From Desulfobacteraceae bacterium (GTDB lineage: Bacteria; Desulfobacterota; Desulfobacteria; Desulfobacterales; Desulfobacteraceae), in the NCBI GenBank assembly GCA_023140455.1, contig JAGLLQ010000282.1, forward strand, positions 1-7,540: a stretch of 7,540 nucleotides of DNA, read 5' to 3'. Below, in pieces: positions 1-6,284 of this stretch (the first letter of the stretch is position 1; each line of letters starts with the position of its first letter). The position numbers and the translations under genes are program-made. The notes under the pieces were generated by a model that saw nothing but the letters and a program-made list of their open reading frames with translations, did not search any database and was not told the origin of the DNA.

Positions 1-237
1 GATTCTCAATGGCCTGGCAAAGTTCGTTTAAAAGCTATTGAAATGGTGGAAGAACTTGCTGAGGTTGAAGCCATAGAACACCTTGTAAATCATAAGTTTC
101 CTCCGGTTTTGCAGGAAAGAGCTGATAAAGCGGTTGCACAGCTTCATGAGCGCCTTTTTACAAAAGAATGTCCCTATTGCGCTGAGATTATAAAGAAACG
201 GGCAAAAGTATGTAAGCATTGCAACAAAGATTTATAA
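1..237 (+). CDS. C-terminal part of a protein ending in a zinc ribbon (5' end outside window)
   Basis: The reading frame is open from the first base to a TAA at 235-237, giving 78 visible residues, so the gene almost certainly starts outside the window. The first in-frame ATG at 43 has no Shine-Dalgarno sequence before it and is a poor start. Visible residues 10-53 are charged and probably helical, rich in E, A, V and L. The last 22 residues form a compact zinc ribbon with CPYC at visible residues 57-60 and CKHC at 71-74, ending in NKDL. This CxxC-x10-CxxC tail is a common C-terminal module on otherwise unrelated bacterial proteins, many of them membrane proteins, and usually binds one zinc ion. 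What the rest of the protein does cannot be judged from this fragment. The gene converges on gpmI, with an inverted repeat between them. Confidence 0.75.
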   Translation, partial: DSQWPGKVRLKAIEMVEELAEVEAIEHLVNHKFPPVLQERADKAVAQLHERLFTKECPYCAEIIKKRAKVCKHCNKDL

Positions 238-270
238 ACCGGAATTGTAAGCAGGATTTGTAAATTATTG

Positions 271-317
271 ATTTTATGTAAATTTAAAGCACAGCTTTTA
301 ATTTGCATAAAATTTTT
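271..317 (+). terminator. AT-rich inverted repeat between convergent genes, probable terminator
   Basis: The arms are 271-290 and 294-313, with a 3-nt loop (ACA). Nineteen of 20 positions can pair, counting one G-U wobble, and there is one T-T mismatch. A run of five T follows on the + strand at 313-317, fitting termination of the zinc-ribbon gene that ends 33 bp upstream. On the minus strand the hairpin lies 15 bp after the gpmI stop but is followed only by a weak T tract, so it may serve gpmI less efficiently. The stem is nearly all A-T, so its strength rests on length rather than GC content. The rest of 238-328 holds nothing else I can recognise. Confidence 0.6.
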
Positions 318-328
318 ATATAGAGTGA

Positions 329-1879
329 TTAGAGTCCAATCAATGGCTTCCCGGTCATTTCTTCAGGTATGTCGATATCCATATTTTGAAGAATTGTTGG
401 TGCAATATCACCGATTATCCCATTTTCTTTAATCCTTAGATTTTTAAGGTTTTCTCCGGCCGCTATAAATAAAACAGAGTTTAACGTGTGCGTTGTATGT
501 GGCGCGCCATCTTTTGCTATCATCTCTTCAGAGTTTCCATGATCAGCTGTGATAAAGGCGGCTCCACCCTTTTCCCAAATTTTTTCAACAACTGCTTTTA
601 AGGCTTGGTCAACTGTTTCACAAGCTTTAATTGCAGCTTCAAGGATACCTGTATGCCCAACCATATCCATATTAGCAAAGTTGATAACAATGAATGAAAA
701 TTTATTAGAATCTATGTTCTCAACAGCTGCTTCTGCAATTTTTAAAGCACTCATTTCAGGCTTAAGATCATAGGTTGCAACATCTCTTGGAGATGGAATA
801 AGGATTCTTTCTTCCCCTTTAAGGATTTTTTCGCTCCCTCCATTAAAAAAATATGTAACATGTGCAAACTTCTCTGTTTCAGCAAGCCTTAATTGGGAAA
901 GCCCATTATTGCTGATAATTTCCCCTAAAACATTTGTCAGGCTCAAAGGCTCAAAAGCTGATGGGAGGTTAAAACTTTCATCATATTGTGTCATACATAC
1001 AAAACCTGAAAGTTTGATTTTTTTTCTTTTAAATTCAGTAAACTCAGGTTGAGTAAAAGCTTTTGTAATTTCTTTTGCCCTGTCTGCTCTGAAATTAAAA
1101 AAGATAATTCCATCATTTTCTTTTACAATATTATCTGAATTGTCGTGGTTAGCTTTGATACTTACAGGTTTTATGAATTCATCGGTTACCCCGGCATCAT
1201 AAGAGTTTTGCACAGCTTGAACCGGGTCATTAATGGAATTCAAACTTTTTTCAGTATAGAGTTTGTAAGCTTTTTCAACTCTATCCCATCTTGTATCTCT
1301 GTCCATCGCATAGTATCTGCCGCAGATACTTCCTATCTTTCCAAATTGTTTTTTTGCAAGATAATCCTGTATCTGTTGGACATATCCAAGCCCACTTGTG
1401 GGAGAAGTGTCTCTCCCGTCCATAATTGGGTGTATAAAAAGGTTTTTAACTCCTGATTCATGGATCATGTCAATTAAGGCAAAAACATGGTTTATGTGGC
1501 TATGTACGCCGCCATCTGAGAGGAGTCCAAACAGATGAACAGATTTATTTTTTTCTTTTACTTTGTTTAGAAGATTTAAGAATTTTTTATTTTCAAACAA
1601 TGTTTTATCGGAAATCGCCTTATTGATTCTTACAAGATCCTGGAATACTTTCCGGCCGGCCCCTATATTCATATGTCCAACTTCGGAATTGCCCATGGTG
1701 TTATCAGGAAGCCCCACTGCTTCGCCGGAACAGGCGAGTTCGGAAGTTGGATAATTTGTTGCCAGCATATCAAGAAAGGGGGTTTCTGCCATGGCAACAG
1801 CATTCCCTATGTTTTCAGGGTTTATTCCCCATCCATCAAGAATGATCAATACGTTTAAATCATTTTTGCGTTGTCCCAT
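329..1879 (-). CDS. gpmI: 2,3-bisphosphoglycerate-independent phosphoglycerate mutase
   Basis: Interconverts 3-phosphoglycerate and 2-phosphoglycerate in cytoplasmic glycolysis and gluconeogenesis, using two Mn2+ ions and a phosphoserine intermediate. The 516 residues match the usual family length of about 510. Expected motifs are all present: DGWG at 15-18 with metal ligand Asp15, GNSEVGH at 63-69 with catalytic Ser65, His126 in a VHSH segment, DGRDTSP at 154-160, DRDTRWDR at 193-200, FRADRAKE at 263-270, NMDMVGH at 403-409 (ligands Asp405 and His409), TADHGN at 444-449 (Asp446, His447) and HTTH at 461-464 (His464). The phosphatase-like domain is interrupted by the transferase domain, as is normal for iPGM. 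The ATG start has AGAAAGG 9 nt upstream, and the gene begins 22 bp after the rsfS stop, so it is the last gene of the rplU operon. It is unrelated to the cofactor-dependent enzyme GpmA. No catalytic residue appears to be missing. Confidence 0.97.
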   Translation of the reverse strand: MGQRKNDLNVLIILDGWGINPENIGNAVAMAETPFLDMLATNYPTSELACSGEAVGLPDNTMGNSEVGHMNIGAGRKVFQDLVRINKAISDKTLFENKKFLNLLNKVKEKNKSVHLFGLLSDGGVHSHINHVFALIDMIHESGVKNLFIHPIMDGRDTSPTSGLGYVQQIQDYLAKKQFGKIGSICGRYYAMDRDTRWDRVEKAYKLYTEKSLNSINDPVQAVQNSYDAGVTDEFIKPVSIKANHDNSDNIVKENDGIIFFNFRADRAKEITKAFTQPEFTEFKRKKIKLSGFVCMTQYDESFNLPSAFEPLSLTNVLGEIISNNGLSQLRLAETEKFAHVTYFFNGGSEKILKGEERILIPSPRDVATYDLKPEMSALKIAEAAVENIDSNKFSFIVINFANMDMVGHTGILEAAIKACETVDQALKAVVEKIWEKGGAAFITADHGNSEEMIAKDGAPHTTHTLNSVLFIAAGENLKNLRIKENGIIGDIAPTILQNMDIDIPEEMTGKPLIGL

Positions 1880-1901
1880 AGAATATTACCTTTCTAAAAC
1901 A

Positions 1902-2252
1902 TCATTCAAATTTTGAGAGGTCTATATTTGGTGCATCTGCCCATAGGCCCTTAAGGTCATATAAATCGTTGGTTTCATTATCAAATACGTGAATGATAAC
2001 CCATCCAAAATCAATAAGTACCCAGTTCCCCTGCTTCATACCTTCAACACCAAGAGGTTTTTGTCCTTGTTCTTTTAAATCCATACATATGTGCTCGGCA
2101 ATTGATTTAGTCTGTCTTGTGGATGTCCCTGTCACAATAATAATATTATCAGTATATGAGGTTAAATTGTGGACATCAAGTGCTGTTACAGATGCAGGTT
2201 TTCTTGAGAAAATTGGTTCTAAGAATTGGTCAAGACTTTCTTTTTTTGTCAT
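1902..2252 (-). CDS. rsfS: Ribosomal silencing factor RsfS (YbeB/iojap family)
   Basis: The RsfS family binds ribosomal protein L14 on the 50S subunit and blocks joining to 30S, lowering translation during starvation. The 116 residues are a normal length. The family signature is clear: a TSYTDNIIIVTGTSTRQ segment near residues 31-47, GVEG near 68-71, then NWVLIDFGWVIIHVF and a closing YDLKGLWADAP stretch, matching the W-x-L-x-D ... V-H-x-F ... Y-D-L-x-x-L-W pattern. The ATG overlaps the nadD stop in an ATGA junction (2249-2252), and AAAGG lies about 9 nt upstream inside nadD, so translation is probably coupled to nadD. Pairing with nadD upstream is one of the most conserved neighbourhoods of this family and supports the call. 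Confidence 0.94.
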   Translation of the reverse strand: MTKKESLDQFLEPIFSRKPASVTALDVHNLTSYTDNIIIVTGTSTRQTKSIAEHICMDLKEQGQKPLGVEGMKQGNWVLIDFGWVIIHVFDNETNDLYDLKGLWADAPNIDLSKFE

Positions 2253-2917
2253 AAATATAATCCTTTGTCATGAATTTGTTTTGCAACCACAGAGGGAGCT
2301 AAGTTTTTGATTGAATCGCCTTGTTTTATAAGTTTCCGAATCATTGTTGAAGAAATATTGATTTTTGGAACATATGCTATAAATATGTCCTTTTTTGTTG
2401 TATGAATAAATTTATCGTTTGTGCTGTTTAGTTTATACTTGTTTGATATGTTGTTTTCTATACAAGATTTAATTTTTTCGATTAGCTTTTTGTCTCCGAG
2501 TTTTTGTCTCCGTAACATGATAATAACACAAATTTCATCAAATATCTCTTTGAAATTTTTCCATGTTTGAATATCAAGAAATGCATCTGACCCGAGAATA
2601 AGGAAGAATTTTTTTTTCCTGTCCGCTATTTTTTCAAATTCCTTTACAGTATCAATGGTAAAAGAGGGGCCTTTTCGTTTAAGTTCAATATCTGATGCAC
2701 AAAAGTTATATGGTTCAGGAATCTTATTTAAACTTTGATTGACAATATCAAATCTGTCTTTTGCAGAGGCAAGGTCTTGCTGATTTTTATGTGGAGGAAT
2801 GGCACAGGGAATAAAAACGACCTGTTTTAAAGCAAACTTATCTGCCACATATTTTATTGTTGCAATATGACCATTGTGCAGAGGATTGAAAGTCCCGCCA
2901 AACAGACCGGTGTTCAT
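2249..2917 (-). CDS. nadD: Nicotinate-nucleotide adenylyltransferase
   Basis: Transfers AMP from ATP to nicotinate mononucleotide, making deamido-NAD for cytoplasmic NAD synthesis. The 222 residues are within the usual range. The nucleotidyltransferase Rossmann fold shows its marker motifs: GGTFNPLHNGH at 7-17, containing the H-x-G-H ATP-binding element; PPHK at 41-44; GPSFTIDT at 83-90; GSDAF at 109-113 followed by Trp119; and ISSTMIR at 188-194, the second phosphate-binding motif. The start is 4 bp after the obgE stop, with only a weak GAG-type ribosome site inside the end of obgE, so it likely relies on ribosomes finishing obgE. Its TGA stop overlaps the rsfS start. In several Desulfobacterota operons of this type proB lies between obgE and nadD (from memory). 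Here the two are adjacent and proB is absent. Confidence 0.95.
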   Translation of the reverse strand: MNTGLFGGTFNPLHNGHIATIKYVADKFALKQVVFIPCAIPPHKNQQDLASAKDRFDIVNQSLNKIPEPYNFCASDIELKRKGPSFTIDTVKEFEKIADRKKKFFLILGSDAFLDIQTWKNFKEIFDEICVIIMLRRQKLGDKKLIEKIKSCIENNISNKYKLNSTNDKFIHTTKKDIFIAYVPKINISSTMIRKLIKQGDSIKNLAPSVVAKQIHDKGLYL

Positions 2918-2921
2918 AGAT

Positions 2922-3917
2922 TTACTCTATATTTAATGCTTTTGCCATGGTTGTTATAAGATTTTTTGTGCCTTTTCCTGTTGCCGCTGAAACAGATAAA
3001 ACATCAGACCCATTATATGCATTTTTGAAAATCTCAATTTTTTCTTCAGAATCAGTAAGGTCAATTTTATTGAGAATAACAATCTGTTTTTTCTTTGCAA
3101 GCTTAGTACTGTGCTTACTGAGTTCATTATTGATAAGATTAAAGTTTTCAAGAGGATTTTCAGGGCTAATCAAAGACACATCAATAATATGCAGCAATAT
3201 TTTGGTTCTTTCAACATGTTTCAAAAACTGAATGCCTAAGCCTGTGCCTTTATGAGCTCCTTCAACCAGTCCGGGAATATCAGCCACAGCAAAAGGTTCT
3301 CCAAATTCCGGTTCAACCATTCCAAGATTAGGAGTCAGAGTTGTAAAGGGATAGTCAGCAATTTTAGGTCTCGCTTGAGAAATCCTGCTGATTAATGTTG
3401 ATTTTCCGGCATTGGGAAGACCTATCAGGCCAACATCTGCAAGGAGTTTTAACTCAAGTTTGATTTTGAGTTCAATACCTTTTATCCCGGGTTGGCAGAA
3501 TCGTGGGGCACGGTTGGTAGATGAGGAAAAGTGTTTATTGCCTTTCCCTCCCATTCCACCTTCAGCAATTATAAAAGTTTGTTGATTTTCAGTAAGATCT
3601 ACTAAGACTTTATTGGTATCAAAATCTGTAATTGTGGTGCCAAGAGGGAGTTCAATAATTTTATCCTCTCCATTCTTGCCATGTCTTTGTTTGCCTTGTC
3701 CATATCCGCCGTTTTGAGCTTTTATGAGTTTTTGTCGGCGAAGATCATAGAGAGTTCTTTTTGCAGGATTAACTTTGAGTATAACATTACCGCCACTTCC
3801 TCCGTCTCCACCGTCGGGCCCACCTTTTTCAACAAATTTCTCTCTTCTGAAACTGGTGCACCCAGCGCCACCATTACCGGAGTGAACGGTAATTATTGCT
3901 TCATCTACAAATTTCAC
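2922..3917 (-). CDS. obgE: Obg-family GTPase (CgtA), without C-terminal OCT domain
   Basis: An essential GTPase that acts in late 50S subunit maturation and links ribosome assembly to growth and the stringent response. Residues 1-158 form the glycine-rich Obg fold, including the segments around 31-43 and 67-83. The G domain has all motifs: G1 GLPNAGKS at 166-173, G2 YPFTTLTP at 189-196, G3 DIPG at 213-216, G4 NKID at 283-286 and G5 SAATGKG at 310-316. The protein ends at residue 331, soon after the G domain, so it lacks both the OCT domain of Firmicutes and the acidic tail of E. coli ObgE (about 390 residues). The start is GTG at 3915-3917, overlapping the rpmA TGA stop in a 4-bp GTGA junction with no clear Shine-Dalgarno sequence, so translation probably depends on coupling to rpmA. 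The start is supported by the canonical N-terminus MKFVDEA. Confidence 0.96.
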   Translation of the reverse strand: MKFVDEAIITVHSGNGGAGCTSFRREKFVEKGGPDGGDGGSGGNVILKVNPAKRTLYDLRRQKLIKAQNGGYGQGKQRHGKNGEDKIIELPLGTTITDFDTNKVLVDLTENQQTFIIAEGGMGGKGNKHFSSSTNRAPRFCQPGIKGIELKIKLELKLLADVGLIGLPNAGKSTLISRISQARPKIADYPFTTLTPNLGMVEPEFGEPFAVADIPGLVEGAHKGTGLGIQFLKHVERTKILLHIIDVSLISPENPLENFNLINNELSKHSTKLAKKKQIVILNKIDLTDSEEKIEIFKNAYNGSDVLSVSAATGKGTKNLITTMAKALNIE

Positions 3918-4168
3918 GCTTCATAAACAGAGACTTTTTTTCTGCTACGTCCCAGTCTTTCATATGAGACAACGCCATTGATTTTGGAAAAAAGAGTATA
4001 GTCTTTGCCCATTCCAACGTTTTGGCCTGGATGGATTGTTGTTCCAACCTGCCTTACAAGGATATTTCCTGCAAGGACTGTTTGACCGCCATATTTTTTA
4101 ACGCCTCGTCTTTGCGCGTTACTGTCACGACCATTTCTAGTACTACCGGCTGCTTTTTTATGTGACAT
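3914..4168 (-). CDS. rpmA: 50S ribosomal protein L27
   Basis: A large-subunit protein whose N-terminal tail reaches the peptidyl transferase centre and contacts the tRNA acceptor ends. The 84 residues are the normal size. The family N-terminus is intact: [16 protein letters not shown] is followed by GVKKYGGQ and a basic core. There is no extra N-terminal peptide of the kind Firmicutes L27 carries before cleavage. The start has an excellent ribosome site, AAAGGAG at 4176-4182, 7 nt upstream. It follows rplU by 21 bp and overlaps the obgE GTG start, the standard L21-L27-Obg order. Confidence 0.98.
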   Translation of the reverse strand: MSHKKAAGSTRNGRDSNAQRRGVKKYGGQTVLAGNILVRQVGTTIHPGQNVGMGKDYTLFSKINGVVSYERLGRSRKKVSVYEA

Positions 4169-4189
4169 TGTTTATCTCCTTTAGGCTGT

Positions 4190-4501
4190 TTATGCTGTAA
4201 TAGAATCAATTTTGATTTCTGTGAAATGTTGTCTGTGACCTCTCGTCCTTCTGTACCCTTTACGGCGTTTGTACTTGAAAACAATAACTTTTTTGTCTTT
4301 TGCCTGTTTGACAATATGTGCCTTTACAATTGCGTTTTCTACCACAGGGCTGCCAAGAGTAATGTTTTCACCATCAGAATACATTAAAACATCATTGAAT
4401 TCTACTGTGTCACCTTCGGTCTGCTCTAATTTTTCAACCTGGAGAACAGTACCCTCTTCAACTTTATACTGCTTGCCTCCGGTCCTAATAACTGCATACA
4501 T
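4190..4501 (-). CDS. rplU: 50S ribosomal protein L21
   Basis: A large-subunit protein that binds 23S rRNA early in assembly. The 103 residues are the exact usual length. The N-terminus MYAVIRTGGKQYKV is the family hallmark, and the C-terminal half carries the expected basic RNA-binding stretch, FKYKRRKGYRRTRGHRQ, near residues 75-91. AAAGGAG at 4512-4518 lies 10 nt before the ATG. This is the first gene of the six-gene operon and sits about 74 nt downstream of the predicted transcription start of the strong promoter at 4581-4609. The leader between them may carry regulation. Confidence 0.98.
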   Translation of the reverse strand: MYAVIRTGGKQYKVEEGTVLQVEKLEQTEGDTVEFNDVLMYSDGENITLGSPVVENAIVKAHIVKQAKDKKVIVFKYKRRKGYRRTRGHRQHFTEIKIDSITA

Positions 4502-4517
4502 TCTTGTATATCTCCTT

Positions 4518-4557
4518 TATAAAAAAAACTTTATATTGTTTATATTTTTATAAGTTT
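4518..4557 (-). promoter_or_regulatory. rplU 5' leader with a stem followed by a T-run (possible attenuator)
   Basis: Within the predicted 74-nt untranslated leader (about 4502-4575), minus-strand bases 4557-4552 (AAACTT) can pair with 4531-4526 (AAGTTT). ATA and TAT at 4551-4549 and 4535-4533 extend the stem past a one-base bulge. An unbroken run of eight T (4528-4521) overlaps the end of the stem, just before the rplU ribosome site at 4512-4518. A stem followed by T-residues inside an r-protein leader resembles an attenuator. The stem is short and nearly all A-T, so it may simply be AT-rich leader sequence. No match to a known L21 leader class is claimed. Confidence 0.3.
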
Positions 4558-4580
4558 ATTGATAGTCTATAAAACACTGA

Positions 4581-4609
4581 ATTATATAGTCTCATAACAA
4601 TTCTGTCAA
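4581..4609 (-). promoter_or_regulatory. Perfect-consensus sigma70 promoter of the rplU operon
   Basis: On the minus strand the -35 box is TTGACA (4609-4604) and the -10 box is TATAAT (4586-4581), both exact consensus, with the optimal 17-bp spacer. The stretch just upstream of the -35 box, about 4610-4640, is strongly A/T-rich and could act as an UP element. Transcription should start near the G at 4575, leaving about 74 nt of leader before rplU. A promoter this strong fits a ribosomal-protein operon. It lies in the gap after the 4666-6204 gene, so the operon does not depend on readthrough from upstream. Confidence 0.88.
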
Positions 4610-4665
4610 GATAAAAATAGAAATGAATATTTAATTCAAGATGATTAAAAGAGAAGGTAATAAGA

Positions 4666-6204
4666 TCAGCAATGTAAAAAATCTGTGACAAGAGGATGAT
4701 CAGGGTTTTCTAAAAGTATAAAAACAAGTTGAGTAAAGAGTTGAAATGTATCAGCATCATGTTGTTTAAGTATTGATTCTATTTCAACTTTAAAAGCAGG
4801 CTTTGTTAAGTTCTGATTAAACAAATCCATCTCTTTTTTTCTCAACTGACAGATAATTATCCTTTTTGTATTGTACTTTTTAAGATATCGCTTAATAGAT
4901 GTCAGAAAATTTTTAACAGCCTTATGTTTAAGCGAGGTTACATGGTTTTGGTCACATAGATTTTCATAGTTTTTTAATTTGTTTGTATATACAGAGCCGG
5001 GATATTGAGCTTTGAGTCGTTTTTTTACAGAAAAAAGCATGTTTTTTCTTTTATTGACAGCTTCTGGTTTAAATGTTTCAAAATATTCTTTCAAACTTAT
5101 CATTCCTGGTTGAGTAACATCATAATCACCATTGTCTAAAAGAAGATTTTCAATTTGTGAGTCAAGCAGGAATTTGAGTGCGTATTGTGTATTTTGTTTG
5201 TTTATAACTTTAAGATTTTCAAAATAATCAAATTTTAAACCTTTGGTTCCAACCATTTTTTTAATAAAGAACTCTGTGCTTTTAGTTATCGGGATTCTTT
5301 TCTGTCCTGTGAGATTTAATGCGCTTGTAAATGTAGGAGCAACAATAAAGGCACCATCCGGAGTTATTTCAGTACCGTAGCTGTCTGTTATGGACGATTT
5401 AATCGAATAGAAGTCTTCATCATTGCCGGCAGGAATCAGAAGGTCATCTGTATCGTGCTGCTTGTGTATGTTTTTGGATAACTGGTTTTCAAGTCGGTTG
5501 ATTCTTTCTCTGTTGAGTGAGGTAATACTTGCTGATATATCGGCATTTTTTTGAATAAGCTGTTTAAATAATGTTTCTTTGCCTTTTGGTATTTTGGTTA
5601 ATAAGCCAAAGACCGGCATAAGGTCTTCTTTTGAAAGAGCATCCATAACATGTGTAATGTCTTTATCCCAGTCATTCCAGTCAAGAGGGTCAGATGCTGA
5701 ATAGAGTGCATAGTCTTTATTGTTTTCTTTTGCAAGACTGTGAGCAATTTGCATTACTGCGTTATATGAAAAATGTTTTCTTACACCGGGCAGAGCCCAT
5801 TCATTACAGCGTTTGCAATGGTTGCTACATCCTGTTGAAAGCTGAAAGTTTATTGTTGTTGCAAAAAGAATTTTTAAGGTCTGTTTATCAAGCCCAAGAT
5901 TGGTTTTCCATGTCTCATAATCAACCATGGTTTGACTTTTTGTTTCAAGCCTAGCCCGGGTTTTTAAAAATTTACTCAAGTAATTATCAGCATCTTTTTT
6001 ATTAAACTTTTTAACAATTAAATTAATTTGATAAAGAGTTTTTTGTGCATTTTCTGAAAGAGCAGTATTCGGTTTTATTGCTTGTGCAAGTTTGGTAAAA
6101 GTTTGGTCAAAAGATTGATAATCACGGGTATACAGTGATGCAAGAAGGTTATCCCTTATTGTATCAAAATATTGAATTTGGGTGATAGTATTGTCCATGA
6201 TCAT
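4666..6204 (-). CDS. Divergent radical SAM-like protein of unknown function
   Basis: I do not recognise this 512-residue protein as a named family member. Residues 126-133 read CSNHCKRC, the CxxxCxxC spacing that holds the [4Fe-4S] cluster of radical SAM enzymes (Cys126, Cys130, Cys133), preceded by the strand-like FQLSTG. Further features fit such a barrel: ASDPLDW at 170-176, where an (E/D)P motif near the SAM-binding strand is expected; VFGLLTKIPKGKE at 198-210; and ASITSLNRERINRLE at 225-239. An N-terminal helical region of about 115 residues precedes the barrel. The lysine-rich C-terminal part (380-512) has only scattered cysteines (417, 452, 512), so no SPASM-type auxiliary cluster is visible. 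No signal peptide or membrane segment is seen, so it is probably cytoplasmic. The start is uncertain: ATG at 6204 and an in-frame ATG at 6198 both lack a Shine-Dalgarno sequence, and a strong terminator hairpin lies 14 bp upstream. A role in cofactor or peptide modification is possible, but nothing here shows a substrate. Confidence 0.7.
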   Translation of the reverse strand: MIMDNTITQIQYFDTIRDNLLASLYTRDYQSFDQTFTKLAQAIKPNTALSENAQKTLYQINLIVKKFNKKDADNYLSKFLKTRARLETKSQTMVDYETWKTNLGLDKQTLKILFATTINFQLSTGCSNHCKRCNEWALPGVRKHFSYNAVMQIAHSLAKENNKDYALYSASDPLDWNDWDKDITHVMDALSKEDLMPVFGLLTKIPKGKETLFKQLIQKNADISASITSLNRERINRLENQLSKNIHKQHDTDDLLIPAGNDEDFYSIKSSITDSYGTEITPDGAFIVAPTFTSALNLTGQKRIPITKSTEFFIKKMVGTKGLKFDYFENLKVINKQNTQYALKFLLDSQIENLLLDNGDYDVTQPGMISLKEYFETFKPEAVNKRKNMLFSVKKRLKAQYPGSVYTNKLKNYENLCDQNHVTSLKHKAVKNFLTSIKRYLKKYNTKRIIICQLRKKEMDLFNQNLTKPAFKVEIESILKQHDADTFQLFTQLVFILLENPDHPLVTDFLHC

Positions 6205-6217
6205 AATAAAGGTTAAT

Positions 6218-6250
6218 AAAAAAGGGGATTTAGTAATAAATCCCCTTTTT
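6218..6250 (-). terminator. Strong intrinsic terminator after dsrP (bidirectional in form)
   Basis: The core arms, 6224-6232 and 6237-6245, form a perfect 9-bp stem with four G-C pairs around a 4-nt loop (6233-6236). Flanking A and T tracts at 6219-6223 and 6246-6250 extend it to 14 bp. Read on the minus strand, the hairpin ends in six T (6223-6218), the classic Rho-independent form, 34 bp past the dsrP stop. It should end transcription of the dsr-side cluster. It also lies only 14 bp before the start codon of the next gene on the same strand. Apart from this hairpin, the 6205-6284 gap shows only a weak promoter-like pair (TTGATT, 18 bp, TATTAC). Confidence 0.9.
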
Positions 6251-6284
6251 AGATCAAATCAAAAATAGTTTACCTTGTTTTATA

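Noticed and set aside
2250..2277. Direct repeat of ATGACAAA around the nadD/rsfS junction
   Set aside because: It arises from the coding of nadD's last residues and rsfS's first residues. An 8-base match in AT-rich DNA is not meaningful.
1993..2310. Open frame on the + strand opposite rsfS and nadD
   Set aside because: It is a shadow of two clearly identified genes, with no ribosome site and no recognisable motif.
4054..4314. Minus-strand frame overlapping the end of rplU and the start of rpmA
   Set aside because: It is out of frame with two ribosomal protein genes that have full family signatures and good ribosome sites.
4624..4638. Small inverted repeat (5-bp arms, 5-nt loop) after the radical SAM-like gene, considered as its terminator
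   Set aside because: The stem is only five A/T-rich pairs with a broken T tract. It overlaps the AT-rich region upstream of the rplU promoter and is too weak to call.
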